The notes under the pieces: generated by a model | Database searches by the model: none | What the model was told of the DNA's origin: nothing | What the model saw: only the letters and a program-made list of their open reading frames with translations | Shown: positions 35,598 through 43,371 of the stretch, piece after piece | Layout of the letters: every line of letters starts with the position of its first letter | Position numbering within the stretch: position 1 is the first letter of the stretch | Program-made: the position numbers and the translations under genes | Source of the DNA: Candidatus Thiodiazotropha sp. (ex Monitilora ramsayi) | Lineage (GTDB): Bacteria; Pseudomonadota; Gammaproteobacteria; Chromatiales; Chromatiaceae | Length of the DNA: 64,000 bases | Assembly: GCA_025655595.1 (NCBI GenBank) | Contig: JAHXIO010000001.1 | Span: 496,001-560,000 of the forward strand | Reading direction: 5' to 3'

Positions 35598-35834
35598 TCA
35601 GGCGCGTTCGTCAAGCAGCGTGCCCAATACATCATCTGCGGCCTGTAGCGCTTTGACCGATGCCTTGGTCTGATGAGCGTGGACTTTCATTTCCACCATA
35701 GCACGCGAGAGATCTGTCGGTTTAGCCTGCTGTGTTTGCTGGGTGCTCGCGATCTCTGAAGCGACACGACGCATCCCCTGCATCCCTTTCTGGATACCCA
35801 GTGTCGCCGGTCCCATGATCGAATTGATAGCCAT
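35598..35834 (-). CDS. Small protein with flagellar-rod-like ends
   Basis: The 78-residue protein starts MAINSIMGPATLGIQKGMQG and ends ASVKALQAADDVLGTLLDER. Both ends resemble the helical termini of flagellar rod and hook proteins, whose C-termini read roughly like VEM..A...Y.ANV..L...D.ML..LL. The central body of those proteins is missing. No flagellar gene lies nearby. Function is unknown and the resemblance is by eye only. The gene is alone, between nadC (converging) and the EgtB-like gene. Confidence 0.65.
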   Translation of the reverse strand: MAINSIMGPATLGIQKGMQGMRRVASEIASTQQTQQAKPTDLSRAMVEMKVHAHQTKASVKALQAADDVLGTLLDERA

Positions 35835-35959
35835 ACTGCGCCTTGCTGATGGGTGAATCGAGTCTCTCTAACCCGGTTGTTGGCAGATAACAGGGATACT
35901 TTAATCGATTAGGTCTTGGGTGTGCGTTGTGTCGCGAATTTCATGAACCGGATTCCTGC

Positions 35960-37150
35960 TCAGCTCCACTGGTGCCTGGGCGGGAAGACCAGGCGTGTAC
36001 CCGTGAAGTGGAAACGTTCCGCCGGTGCTGCCCAGTGGCGAAAACTCGATCGTCGCAACACCCTTTGTGTATGGATGCTAGCGCCACGCATGACCTGTCC
36101 TGATGTCTGGCTTGTACTATGCTCATCCGGATATGGGGTGTATTCGGGATAGGTGTGATATGAGTTGCCGCACCACTCCCAGGCCCGTCCTGACTGTTTC
36201 AGTACACCGCTTCTTGCCGCAACCTCCCACTGGTATTCATGTTGCAGGATGGCGCCCTCGTACTCTGCCGTCGACTGGCCTGCCCACTGGGCAAAGGCCT
36301 CGGCTTCGAAATGGTTGATGCCCACTACGGGTTCGTCGGGCGGTAGGTCACCCTGTCCATTGAGGGCGATTCCGTACCATTGGCCTTTCGAATCCTGACG
36401 CCAGAACTCCGGTCGATAGTGAGGATTCTCCCGCAGCCAGTCCTGGCCATGTTCGCTCCAATATGAGGAATCTTCATAACCTCCAGCTTGCATAAAGGTG
36501 AGGTACTGAGCGTTACTGACGGGTGTGAGGGCGATACGATAACTGCTCAGCTCCACTGCCTGGGGCGGCAATTCGTTGTCATATGCCTTGGGCTCATCTC
36601 TGGCTCCGATTCGGTAGTGGCCTTGGGAGATCTCGCGTATCTCCCAGTCCGGCTCCGCCGCTATCAGGGGGCGCTCACAGACAAATCCTGCATCCAGGGT
36701 ATTGAGACTGCGTTGATTCAACACCTCAAGCATCGATTCATAGATTTTTGCCTGTTCCTGCAGTAGGAACCACTGCAAGCGGTCATCAGTCGTTAATGAA
36801 TGGTCGGGCAGCGCCCCCGGGGTTGCCAGTCTTCTCAGATGCTCATCTCGAATCTCCCTGGCCCATTGCAGTAGGTGTGATCTGGGGGGAAGTTGTTGAC
36901 ACTGCTCCTGACGTGAAAGCGCTCCCACCTCGAAGAGATGTCTGACACGCCGGCTCAGGTCGTTTTCCTGTTCCAGTTTTTCTCTCAGCCAATAGAGTTC
37001 CAGGTAGACACCTCGACCAAAATACCAGTTGAGTGAGGGAAGCTGTGGATGAAACTGCCTAGCGGATTCCGATTCGGATACCGATTCCAACAGTTGCTGT
37101 TGCAGCTCATACAGACCGTTGAGCTGGCCGAGAATCATGGGTGTGGTCAT
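35960..37150 (-). CDS. EgtB-like DinB/FGE-sulfatase protein without iron ligands
   Basis: The 396-residue protein has the layout of EgtB sulfoxide synthases: an N-terminal DinB-like four-helix domain (about 1-150) and a C-terminal FGE-sulfatase domain (about 165-390). The latter shows ALTPVSNAQYLTFM, INHFEAEAFAQWAG, RAWEWCGNSYH and PAERFHFTGTRLVFP. The three iron-binding histidines of EgtB are absent. The first falls at R46 (NWYFGRGVYLELYWL), and the HxxxH pair falls at E132 and I136 (QEQAKIYESML). It is therefore unlikely to be an ergothioneine synthase; a binding or structural role is possible. No egtD lies beside it. Confidence 0.78.
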   Translation of the reverse strand: MTTPMILGQLNGLYELQQQLLESVSESESARQFHPQLPSLNWYFGRGVYLELYWLREKLEQENDLSRRVRHLFEVGALSRQEQCQQLPPRSHLLQWAREIRDEHLRRLATPGALPDHSLTTDDRLQWFLLQEQAKIYESMLEVLNQRSLNTLDAGFVCERPLIAAEPDWEIREISQGHYRIGARDEPKAYDNELPPQAVELSSYRIALTPVSNAQYLTFMQAGGYEDSSYWSEHGQDWLRENPHYRPEFWRQDSKGQWYGIALNGQGDLPPDEPVVGINHFEAEAFAQWAGQSTAEYEGAILQHEYQWEVAARSGVLKQSGRAWEWCGNSYHTYPEYTPYPDEHSTSQTSGQVMRGASIHTQRVLRRSSFRHWAAPAERFHFTGTRLVFPPRHQWS

Positions 37151-37225
37151 TGGCCAACTCCGGTCAACAAAAGGCGGATATGTTAACCAAGCCGGAGGGT
37201 TGGGAAAAGCTCAGACTGCAAGACG

Positions 37226-37260
37226 GCATGGAAGGGCGGTGATTTACCCGCCCTCCCATA
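37226..37260 (-). terminator. hairpin downstream of the DsrC/TusE-like gene
   Basis: A 7-base-pair stem (AGGGCGG at 37233-37239 with CCGCCCT at 37248-37254) has an 8-base loop, and further GG/CC pairing extends it past a one-base bulge. It lies just after the stop of the sulfur-relay gene on the minus strand. No U tract follows, so it may stabilise or slow the transcript rather than terminate it alone. Confidence 0.4.
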
Positions 37261-37274
37261 CCCAGGGGTAGGGG

Positions 37275-37574
37275 TCAGACGCAACCGGTGGGTTTCGGTA
37301 AACCGCCATATTTGGTGATCGGTTTCATCGGTCCTGTCAGCCAGAGTTTGAACATCGCCTTCTGGTCTGCACCGAGATATTTAGAAAACTTGCGTATCGG
37401 AGGTACGACATTGAACTCGTCATAGTACTCACGCGCTTTGACGATCTGTTCCCATTTTTCGTCATTCAGCTCAAAATCGTCCGAATCGGCCATTGCTCTG
37501 GCGATTTCAGGTGTCCATGCATTCATATCCGTGAGGTAGCCGTCACCATCGCGTTCAGGAATTACAACACTCAT
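37275..37574 (-). CDS. DsrC/TusE family sulfur-relay protein, single-cysteine form
   Basis: The 99-residue protein ends in GGLPKPTGCV, the flexible DsrC arm with the penultimate cysteine (C98) that carries persulfide sulfur. The second DsrC cysteine, 11 residues earlier, is threonine here (T87), as in TusE. The rest matches the family (GYLTDMNAWTPEIARAMA, EFNVVPPIRKFSKYL). About seven residues of the usual loop before the GP motif are missing, so it is shorter than the 105-112 residues normal for DsrC. The ATG has an AGGAG site. It is not in a dsr or tus cluster, so it is likely an orphan paralogue in a sulfur oxidiser. Confidence 0.9.
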   Translation of the reverse strand: MSVVIPERDGDGYLTDMNAWTPEIARAMADSDDFELNDEKWEQIVKAREYYDEFNVVPPIRKFSKYLGADQKAMFKLWLTGPMKPITKYGGLPKPTGCV

Positions 37575-37700
37575 CGAAAAACTCCTATTACCAAGTAATT
37601 TGCTAGGTTATTTTGGTAGGGAAGTCTACGATTAACTGCCGTTGGGAATCCACCCCTGAAATATTCCGGTTATTCTCCGGGGTCTGTTTACCGTGCCGGT

Positions 37701-38399
37701 CTAGCTGCTCTCTATCATTGAAAGAAAACTTCGCTCATCCCGAACAGGAGAGTCGAAATGTAGTCGTAGCAATCGGTCTCCCTGTCGGATATCCAGTCCA
37801 ACCAGGTCGGCGCCAACGGCCTGGACAGAGTCATCGGAATCAATCTGTCTGTGGTTAAGATAGGTTTTCAGGAGTTGCTGTTCCTGGGCATTGAGTTGAT
37901 AAAGAATCTCCAGTTCACTGGCGGCCGGCAGGTGGCCTTTCTCAAGTAATCGGCTGACATCGAACCAACGGGCCGAGCCGAAACCCGCAATTAAGTAGAA
38001 ATGTCTGGGTTGCAGTCGATAGAGTTGGAAGTTGAGCTCTTTGTGGTAGCGTCTGCCATCGGGATAGTACCGGCAATACCTTTCCATGGATGCATTTGAT
38101 GTCACGGGCTCGACATCTGCGAGACAGGTAAGGCGTCCCCACTGCAGGACATCAGCATGGGTGGGCTGGGTCAGGGTCAGTGAGCAACGGGGGTCCGCAT
38201 CCAGATTGCGTGTGTGCTGGGCCAGGTGCGAGATCATTATCAGTGGACGGCCCCGGCTGTCGAGGCAGATGGGTAGCAGTGAGCCGAATGGATAGCCTTC
38301 GTATTTCAGGGAGTGGGTAGAGAGCAGGCCATGAAAGCTCTCGTGCCACATTCGTTGCACGGCCTTGAGCAGATCTTCCGACAAAGATTCATGGTTCAT
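37701..38399 (-). CDS. HugZ-like pyridoxamine-phosphate-oxidase-fold protein
   Basis: The 232-residue protein has an N-terminal split-barrel FMN-binding fold of the pyridoxamine 5'-phosphate oxidase superfamily (THSLKYEGYPFGSLLPICLD, MISHLAQHTRNLDADPRCSL). A C-terminal DUF2470-like part follows (VGADLVGLDIRQGDRLLRL). This arrangement is that of HugZ haem-utilisation proteins. FYLIAGFGSARWFDV is typical of the group. No haem uptake genes adjoin it, so a general flavin or haem-binding role is the safest description. Confidence 0.85.
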   Translation of the reverse strand: MNHESLSEDLLKAVQRMWHESFHGLLSTHSLKYEGYPFGSLLPICLDSRGRPLIMISHLAQHTRNLDADPRCSLTLTQPTHADVLQWGRLTCLADVEPVTSNASMERYCRYYPDGRRYHKELNFQLYRLQPRHFYLIAGFGSARWFDVSRLLEKGHLPAASELEILYQLNAQEQQLLKTYLNHRQIDSDDSVQAVGADLVGLDIRQGDRLLRLHFDSPVRDERSFLSMIESS

Positions 38400-38470
38400 C
38401 GATATCCCCTAAATCACTTTTGAGCTGATTTTCGTGCCAGGTGAGTTCAGTCCGGAATGCAGTGGCGTCG

Positions 38471-38794
38471 TTATTCTTGATTTGTGGAAACCGTACCTAT
38501 TCGGTTTTCCACTGAGTGAATTTTTCCTGCCAGCCGTCCCATTTCACCTTGGCGAATATCCAGCTTGATCGACGAGTAGATTCGCCTGGCGCCTAATTGT
38601 TGCAAAAGCTCACTCGATTGTTTGACCAGTTCGAGTGCCTGTTCAGTGGTTTCAGACTCAATGACGGTGCCCATGGGGGTGAGTTGATAACTGACACCGC
38701 TATCACGGATCAGTTTGATCACCTGGCTGACAGGACCGCTTACACTCTCACCCTTATCCATGGGAAAGATGCTGAACTCAAGTAAAACTGACAT
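38471..38794 (-). CDS. MTH1187/YkoF-type thiamine-binding protein
   Basis: The 107-residue protein fits the MTH1187 family (DUF77) of small ferredoxin-like-fold proteins, some of which bind thiamine. It begins MSVLLEFSIFPMDKGESVS and has SYQLTPMGTVIESE, a family hallmark, then RRIYSSIKLDIRQG. The ATG has a GAGGAG site upstream. It lies about 70 bases upstream of the HugZ-like gene on the same strand; a joint transcript is possible. No thiamine genes are adjacent. Confidence 0.88.
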   Translation of the reverse strand: MSVLLEFSIFPMDKGESVSGPVSQVIKLIRDSGVSYQLTPMGTVIESETTEQALELVKQSSELLQQLGARRIYSSIKLDIRQGEMGRLAGKIHSVENRIGTVSTNQE

Positions 38795-39260
38795 CGAAAT
38801 TCATACTCCTCTGATGGGTTGCTTCCAATAGCTTAGCTGAAAAGGTTTGTCTCAAACGAAGAGGCGTTTTTGAGCGGTCTATGGCCGCTGACTGACAAAT
38901 TGTCACTTCGAGTTAACAATTCTTAACAGGCATCGGCTTTATTGTCACACGAGAACGTCATAAGCTGCTTTTGCCGATGGGAGAGGACGTTTTGTACATT
39001 CAGAAGTCCACCTATCTTCCTATCTACTCACGGGTGATCCTCATGAGTATCTATTCCTCGAGTAGAGGCAGGTCGGCAAAAACATTATTTATTTAAGGTA
39101 TATGATTCGAGATTTTTGTTATAACAGGTGACGACCGCACGGTCCGCAGGGGAAGTAGGGCGGATCTTAATGGCAGCCAGATCGGTGATACGGCTGTGGG
39201 GGGGCGGTCTGCTCCGCTGAGGATAAACAACAAAATCAATTGAACAATAAGGAGTTCATC
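38795..39260. other. 466-base intergenic region upstream of mscS
   Basis: This gap separates the divergent thiamine-binding gene and the mscS gene. It contains no convincing coding frame. A weak promoter-like pair, TTGCCG and TACATT with an 18-base spacer, lies around 38972-39001. Short imperfect stems such as AGCGGTC-TAT-GGCCGCT are present. A long leader before mscS is possible. Confidence 0.4.
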
Positions 39261-40079
39261 GTGGAACTTTCGCTCGAAACAATCCTGAATGCTTACATTA
39301 TTCCATGGGGTACCAAGATCGTTCTTGCGCTGCTGGTCTTCATGGTCGGTCGCTGGATTGCAAAGCTACTGGTCAAGGCGCTGCAAAAAGTGATGACCAA
39401 AGGGAAGGTCGACCAGATGCTGGTCAGCTTTCTTGGCAACATCGCCTACTCAGCATTGCTGGCGGTTGTCGTTCTCGCCGCCCTGGAGCAACTTGGAGTC
39501 AACACCACATCCGCACTTGCCATACTGGGTGCTGCCGGTCTGGCTGTCGGTTTAGCCCTGAAGGATTCGCTGACCAGCTTTGCTTCAGGCGTAATGTTGA
39601 TCATATTCCGTCCTTTCAAATTGGGCGATTTCGTTGAGGCCGGTGGAGAGGCAGGCGTGGTTGAAGATATTCGAATCTTTCACACCGTGCTTAAAACCGG
39701 CGATAACCGCGAGGTGACCATGCCCAACGCGCAGATCTACAGCGGTACGATCATCAACTACTCTGCGCGGGATAAACGCCGCATCGATCTTGTCATCGGT
39801 ATCGGATACGACGATGACATCAAAAAGGCACGAGACCTGATCAATCAGGTATTGGCAGCGGATACAACCGTTCTCAAGGATCCGGCACCGACCGTTATGT
39901 TGCTGGAGCTTGGTGCCAGCAGTGTCGATTTCGCCGTGCGGCCCTGGGTGAACACCAGCGATTACTGGACTACGAGAGCTGCGTTGTTAGAGGCCATCAA
40001 GGATGCCTTTGATAAGGAAGGCGTCTCCATTCCCTATCCGCAACAGGATATCCACGTATTTCAACCGAGTGCTGGCTAA
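39261..40079 (+). CDS. mscS: Small-conductance mechanosensitive channel MscS
   Basis: MscS opens under membrane tension to release solutes after osmotic downshock. I chose GTG at 39261 because AAGGAG lies 6 bases upstream; an in-frame TTG at 39240 would contain that site. The 272 residues have three transmembrane segments, the pore helix glycine-alanine pattern (ILGAAGLAVGLALKDSLTSF), then the beta domain VTMPNAQIYSGTIINYSARD and a C-terminal cytoplasmic vestibule. The OmpA-family gene follows after 63 bases, suggesting joint expression in envelope or osmotic stress. Confidence 0.95.
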   Translation: MELSLETILNAYIIPWGTKIVLALLVFMVGRWIAKLLVKALQKVMTKGKVDQMLVSFLGNIAYSALLAVVVLAALEQLGVNTTSALAILGAAGLAVGLALKDSLTSFASGVMLIIFRPFKLGDFVEAGGEAGVVEDIRIFHTVLKTGDNREVTMPNAQIYSGTIINYSARDKRRIDLVIGIGYDDDIKKARDLINQVLAADTTVLKDPAPTVMLLELGASSVDFAVRPWVNTSDYWTTRAALLEAIKDAFDKEGVSIPYPQQDIHVFQPSAG

Positions 40080-40142
40080 CTGTGCTTGGCGTAACTTATT
40101 TTATTTGACCATGAACCCGAAAAGCTTTCCGGAGGTACGGAT

Positions 40143-40952
40143 ATGCAGATGAGAAAAATCACAATTGCTTTGGCGTTGGTGCCAATGTTTTTCAGCACCG
40201 CGGCAATGGCGGAGAAAGGCCTGGCATATGATGCCACCAATAGCGGATGGCGCACTGGTTACGGTGAATGCTGGACCACCACTTTCCGTGACAAGGATCC
40301 GGCAAGTACCGGCTGTTTCGGTGAGCCTGTGGCTATGACGGAAGGCGATGCGGATGGTGATGGCGTGGTCGACAGTAAAGATCAATGCCCAGGTACGCCT
40401 GCCGGTACTCAGGTGGATGCCAAGGGGTGTGCGCTGGACAGTGATGGCGATGGCGTAGTGGATGCCAAAGATAAGTGTCCCGGTACACCGGCCGGTGCAA
40501 AAGTGGATGCCAATGGCTGTGAACTCGATAGCGATGGCGACGGCGTGGTGGACAGCCGCGATAAGTGTGCAAACACGCCTGCAGGCGCCACGGTCGACAG
40601 CAAAGGCTGTGCTCTGGGAATCGTGTTGCGGGATGTGCGCTTCAAGCTCAACAGCGGAGAGCTGACCGCAGATTCCAAGGCGACGCTTGATAAGGTGGCG
40701 GCATCACTGAAAGCGCGTCCGGACATCACCTCGGTGGCCGTCATTGGTCATACTGATTCATCCGGCGCTGCATCCTACAACCAGAGCCTGTCAGAGAAGC
40801 GCGCCAAGGCTGTAGCTGACTATCTTGTCAGTCAGGGTGTTGATGGCGATATCCTCAGCTCCAAGGGGATGGGGGAAAGCTCACCCGTAGCTGATAACAA
40901 GACAGCCGAAGGTCGTGCTCAGAATCGCCGCGTTGAGTTGAAACTCAACTGA
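40143..40952 (+). CDS. OmpA-family outer-membrane protein with thrombospondin type 3 repeats
   Basis: The 269-residue protein has a signal peptide (cleavage after AAMA, near residue 23), a short cysteine-containing segment and three 30-residue calcium-binding type 3 repeats (residues 69-158). A C-terminal OmpA peptidoglycan-binding domain (about 160-269) follows. The OmpA domain shows VAVIGHTDSSGAASYNQSLS and GRAQNRRVELKL. There is no obvious eight-strand barrel, so it is likely periplasmic or loosely membrane-attached. The ATG has a GGAGGTACGG site. A strong terminator follows. Confidence 0.93.
   Translation: MQMRKITIALALVPMFFSTAAMAEKGLAYDATNSGWRTGYGECWTTTFRDKDPASTGCFGEPVAMTEGDADGDGVVDSKDQCPGTPAGTQVDAKGCALDSDGDGVVDAKDKCPGTPAGAKVDANGCELDSDGDGVVDSRDKCANTPAGATVDSKGCALGIVLRDVRFKLNSGELTADSKATLDKVAASLKARPDITSVAVIGHTDSSGAASYNQSLSEKRAKAVADYLVSQGVDGDILSSKGMGESSPVADNKTAEGRAQNRRVELKLN
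40347..40616 (+). repeat. three tandem 90-base repeats (thrombospondin type 3)
   Basis: Three in-frame 90-base units encode 30-residue repeats of the form DSDGDGVVDxKDKCPGTPAG followed by xxVDxxGCxL. The middle unit is closest to consensus, and the third has CANTPAG in place of CPGTPAG. The aspartate-rich start of each unit is a calcium site. Such repeats can gain or lose copies by recombination. Confidence 0.9.
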
Positions 40953-40975
40953 TTCCACGACTGTCATGAGTGATG

Positions 40976-41012
40976 AAAAGGCAACAGCGAGTCCATCCGC
41001 TGTTGCCTTTTT
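40976..41012 (+). terminator. intrinsic terminator after the OmpA-family gene
   Basis: A 14-base-pair perfect stem (AAAAGGCAACAGCG at 40976-40989 with CGCTGTTGCCTTTT at 40998-41011) has an 8-base loop and ends in five T residues. It lies 24 bases after the stop codon. Being nearly symmetric, it could work on both strands. Confidence 0.93.
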
Positions 41013-41081
41013 GCTTATGCCTGGAGCACTCAATTGTTTTCAGAGACGATCATAGTGCTTACGGGCCCTAAATAGAAAAGC

Positions 41082-41801
41082 GTGAAACGATCCATGCGTA
41101 TTGCTTATCTGGAAGACGACAAAGTCCAAGCGGCTGTAATGAAAGAGTGGTTGGAGAGTGAGGGGTTCATCTGCCATGAATTCAGTGACGCCGACAGTTT
41201 TATGCGTGAACTCCGACACGAGACCTATGATCTTCTGATCATGGACTGGGAGTTGCCCGGAAAGAGTGGCGTTGAGGTACTCTCCTGGTTACGTGATGAG
41301 CGGGAATGGGATCTGCCCGTGTTCTTTATCACGCACCGGGACGGTGAGTCTGATATTGTTGAGGCGCTGGAGAAGGGTGCTGATGACTATCTGACCAAAC
41401 CGGTAAACCGGGAGATCATGCTGGCTCGGGTCAAGGCCTTGGTGCGACGCCACAGCGCACGAAGGGACAGCCTCGATATCGGGCCTTTCCAGTTGTTCAA
41501 AGACACCAAATCTCTGCTGTTCAAGGGAGAGGGAGTGGAGATGACAGAGAAGGAGTTCCAGTTGGCCTGGATGCTTTTCAGCAATATCGGCCGGCTGCTG
41601 TCGCGGGACCATCTGCTGGAGTCAATCTGGGGTTTTGGCCCAGGGCTGATGACACGTACAGTGGATACCCACATCAGTCGCCTGCGTCGAAAACTGCTCT
41701 TAACGCCCGAACATGGGTGGCGTTTGAAGGCTGTTTACCACCAGGGATATAGATTGGAACAGCTGGAGGAGGCCGCTGAATCACCAGCCGGAGACTCTTA
41801 G
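41082..41801 (+). CDS. OmpR-family response regulator
   Basis: The 239-residue regulator has a receiver domain (acidic pocket D12/D13, phospho-acceptor D55 in IMDWELPG, T84, K106) and a winged-helix DNA-binding domain (MTEKEFQLAWMLFSNIGRLL, TRTVDTHISRLRRKL). The start may be GTG 41082 or ATG 41094 (MRIAYLEDD); neither has a clear ribosome site. It is followed by a FecR/LysM protein and a CHASE2 histidine kinase on the same strand, so the kinase is its likely partner. The output genes are unknown. Confidence 0.92.
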   Translation: MKRSMRIAYLEDDKVQAAVMKEWLESEGFICHEFSDADSFMRELRHETYDLLIMDWELPGKSGVEVLSWLRDEREWDLPVFFITHRDGESDIVEALEKGADDYLTKPVNREIMLARVKALVRRHSARRDSLDIGPFQLFKDTKSLLFKGEGVEMTEKEFQLAWMLFSNIGRLLSRDHLLESIWGFGPGLMTRTVDTHISRLRRKLLLTPEHGWRLKAVYHQGYRLEQLEEAAESPAGDS

Positions 41802-41876
41802 TGGCGCACTAAGGGAGTAGAATCACACATTTCAGAGTTGTTGACCGATCCTGACAGCGCCTATGCCGATGGATGA

Positions 41877-43208
41877 GTGATCGCCATGTTGAGAAGAAAT
41901 CTGTTACCGATCATCTGCCTTTATCTTGTGTTTCTGTTCCCGGCAGTTGCAGCAGAGGATTGGGTATATCGTATGCATCAGGGCGATACTCTCACCCAGG
42001 TCGCAGAGCGATTCCTGAAACCGGAATTCACACCCGAACAACTCCAAGTCTATAACGGTATCATCAAAGATAGGGCGATCCCCGTCGGCACCGAGATCCG
42101 TGTGCCCATCGATTGGATGGATCAGGAACTTGCTGGGGTGGAAGTGCGTTTTGTCTTTGGCGAGGCCGCGCTGTTTCGTCGCGGGGAGAGTGAGTCCGTG
42201 GAAATGGCGCTCGGTACTGTTCTGAATGCCGGCGACAGAGTGGTGACGGCAGAGAAGTCTGCGGTTTCACTGGCTTTTGCCGATGGTTCTCATCTCTTGA
42301 TCGGGCCGGAAAGCGAAGTTGTTTTCGACGCGCTGTCTACCTTCAAAGGAAAGGGTATTCTGGATACCCGCATACGTCTCCAACGAGGCCGGGTGGAGAA
42401 TCGCATCAAACCGGTCAGAGGTTCCGGTTCACGTTATGAAATTCATACACCGGCGGCCGTGACAGTGGTGAGGGGTACAGATTTTCGCGTCGCCGTGGAT
42501 GCACAAAATCAATTTTCCCGTAATGAGGTGACGGAGGGTGAGGTGAACGTCACCGCTTCGGGTGAAACGGTAGCGGTGGCAGCGGGTGAAGGTACCCTGG
42601 TCGAACCGGGTCAGCCGCCGTCACCACCTCGCCGACTGTTGGACCCTCCGGATCTGTCCGGGCTGGACGCAAGTTATACGTTACCGATGCCGGGAATCGA
42701 ATGGCCGGCATTGTCGGGTGCGGTCAGTTATCGGGCTCAACTCCTGGATTCCGGGTTATCGGTGGTCTTCTCGCAGCTTGTCAATGACAGGTTCCTGACC
42801 CTACCCGAACAACCGGAGGGCAGTTACCAGTTACGTGTTCGCGGCATTGACGAGCTGGGCTTCGAGGGGCTCTCCGCAAAACACGATATCGAACTGAAAA
42901 TACAACCGCCCCCCGATCCTGAGCCGGTACAGAATGCCACACCGGTGCTGCACCCCCCCGTTTTCGCCGGGCCTTGGTTGAATCTTCACTGGCAGCCAGC
43001 CGATGATGCCTGGTCACATCGGTTGATTCTGGCACGGGATGCGGAGCTGAAAGTATTGGTCTTTGATCAGTTGACCCAGGCCGTCGGCGCTCTTTTGCCA
43101 GTACCTCAACCAGGCCAGTACTTTATCGCCGTGGAGGCCCTCTTCAACGATGCCGAGTCTACCTCTCGCTCTCAAATCTATCGGTTGGAGGTACCCGGTT
43201 GGCGGTGA
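41877..43208 (+). CDS. Secreted LysM and FecR-domain protein
   Basis: The 443-residue protein starts with a signal peptide (LLPIICLYLVFLFPAVAA). A LysM-like peptidoglycan-binding segment follows (about 30-78: VYRMHQGDTLTQVAERFL, then GTEIRVPIDWM), then a FecR-type domain (about 110-225: AVSLAFADGSHLLIGPESEV, TPAAVTVVRGTDFRVAV). The rest looks like fibronectin-type repeats (SYQLRVRGIDELGFEG). It can start at GTG 41877 or ATG 41886. Its place between the regulator and kinase genes suggests it senses or relays an envelope signal. Confidence 0.88.
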   Translation: MIAMLRRNLLPIICLYLVFLFPAVAAEDWVYRMHQGDTLTQVAERFLKPEFTPEQLQVYNGIIKDRAIPVGTEIRVPIDWMDQELAGVEVRFVFGEAALFRRGESESVEMALGTVLNAGDRVVTAEKSAVSLAFADGSHLLIGPESEVVFDALSTFKGKGILDTRIRLQRGRVENRIKPVRGSGSRYEIHTPAAVTVVRGTDFRVAVDAQNQFSRNEVTEGEVNVTASGETVAVAAGEGTLVEPGQPPSPPRRLLDPPDLSGLDASYTLPMPGIEWPALSGAVSYRAQLLDSGLSVVFSQLVNDRFLTLPEQPEGSYQLRVRGIDELGFEGLSAKHDIELKIQPPPDPEPVQNATPVLHPPVFAGPWLNLHWQPADDAWSHRLILARDAELKVLVFDQLTQAVGALLPVPQPGQYFIAVEALFNDAESTSRSQIYRLEVPGWR

Positions 43209-43371
43209 GTATGCCGGTGGTGTTTATAGAGGTTGATGGTCTTTCATGTTTCGGTATGTGTAAGGTAAAAGTGGTTTTTCACAGAAACACGGATCGAGGT
43301 GGCGATATCCATCAGAGTGCGATATGTTGCGAAAAAGCCCTTTTTAATGAATTCCCTTAGGTGGCCTGTCG

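Noticed and set aside
40347-40616. CRISPR-like or non-coding tandem array
   Set aside because: The 90-base units are in frame and encode calcium-binding protein repeats, with no spacers between them.
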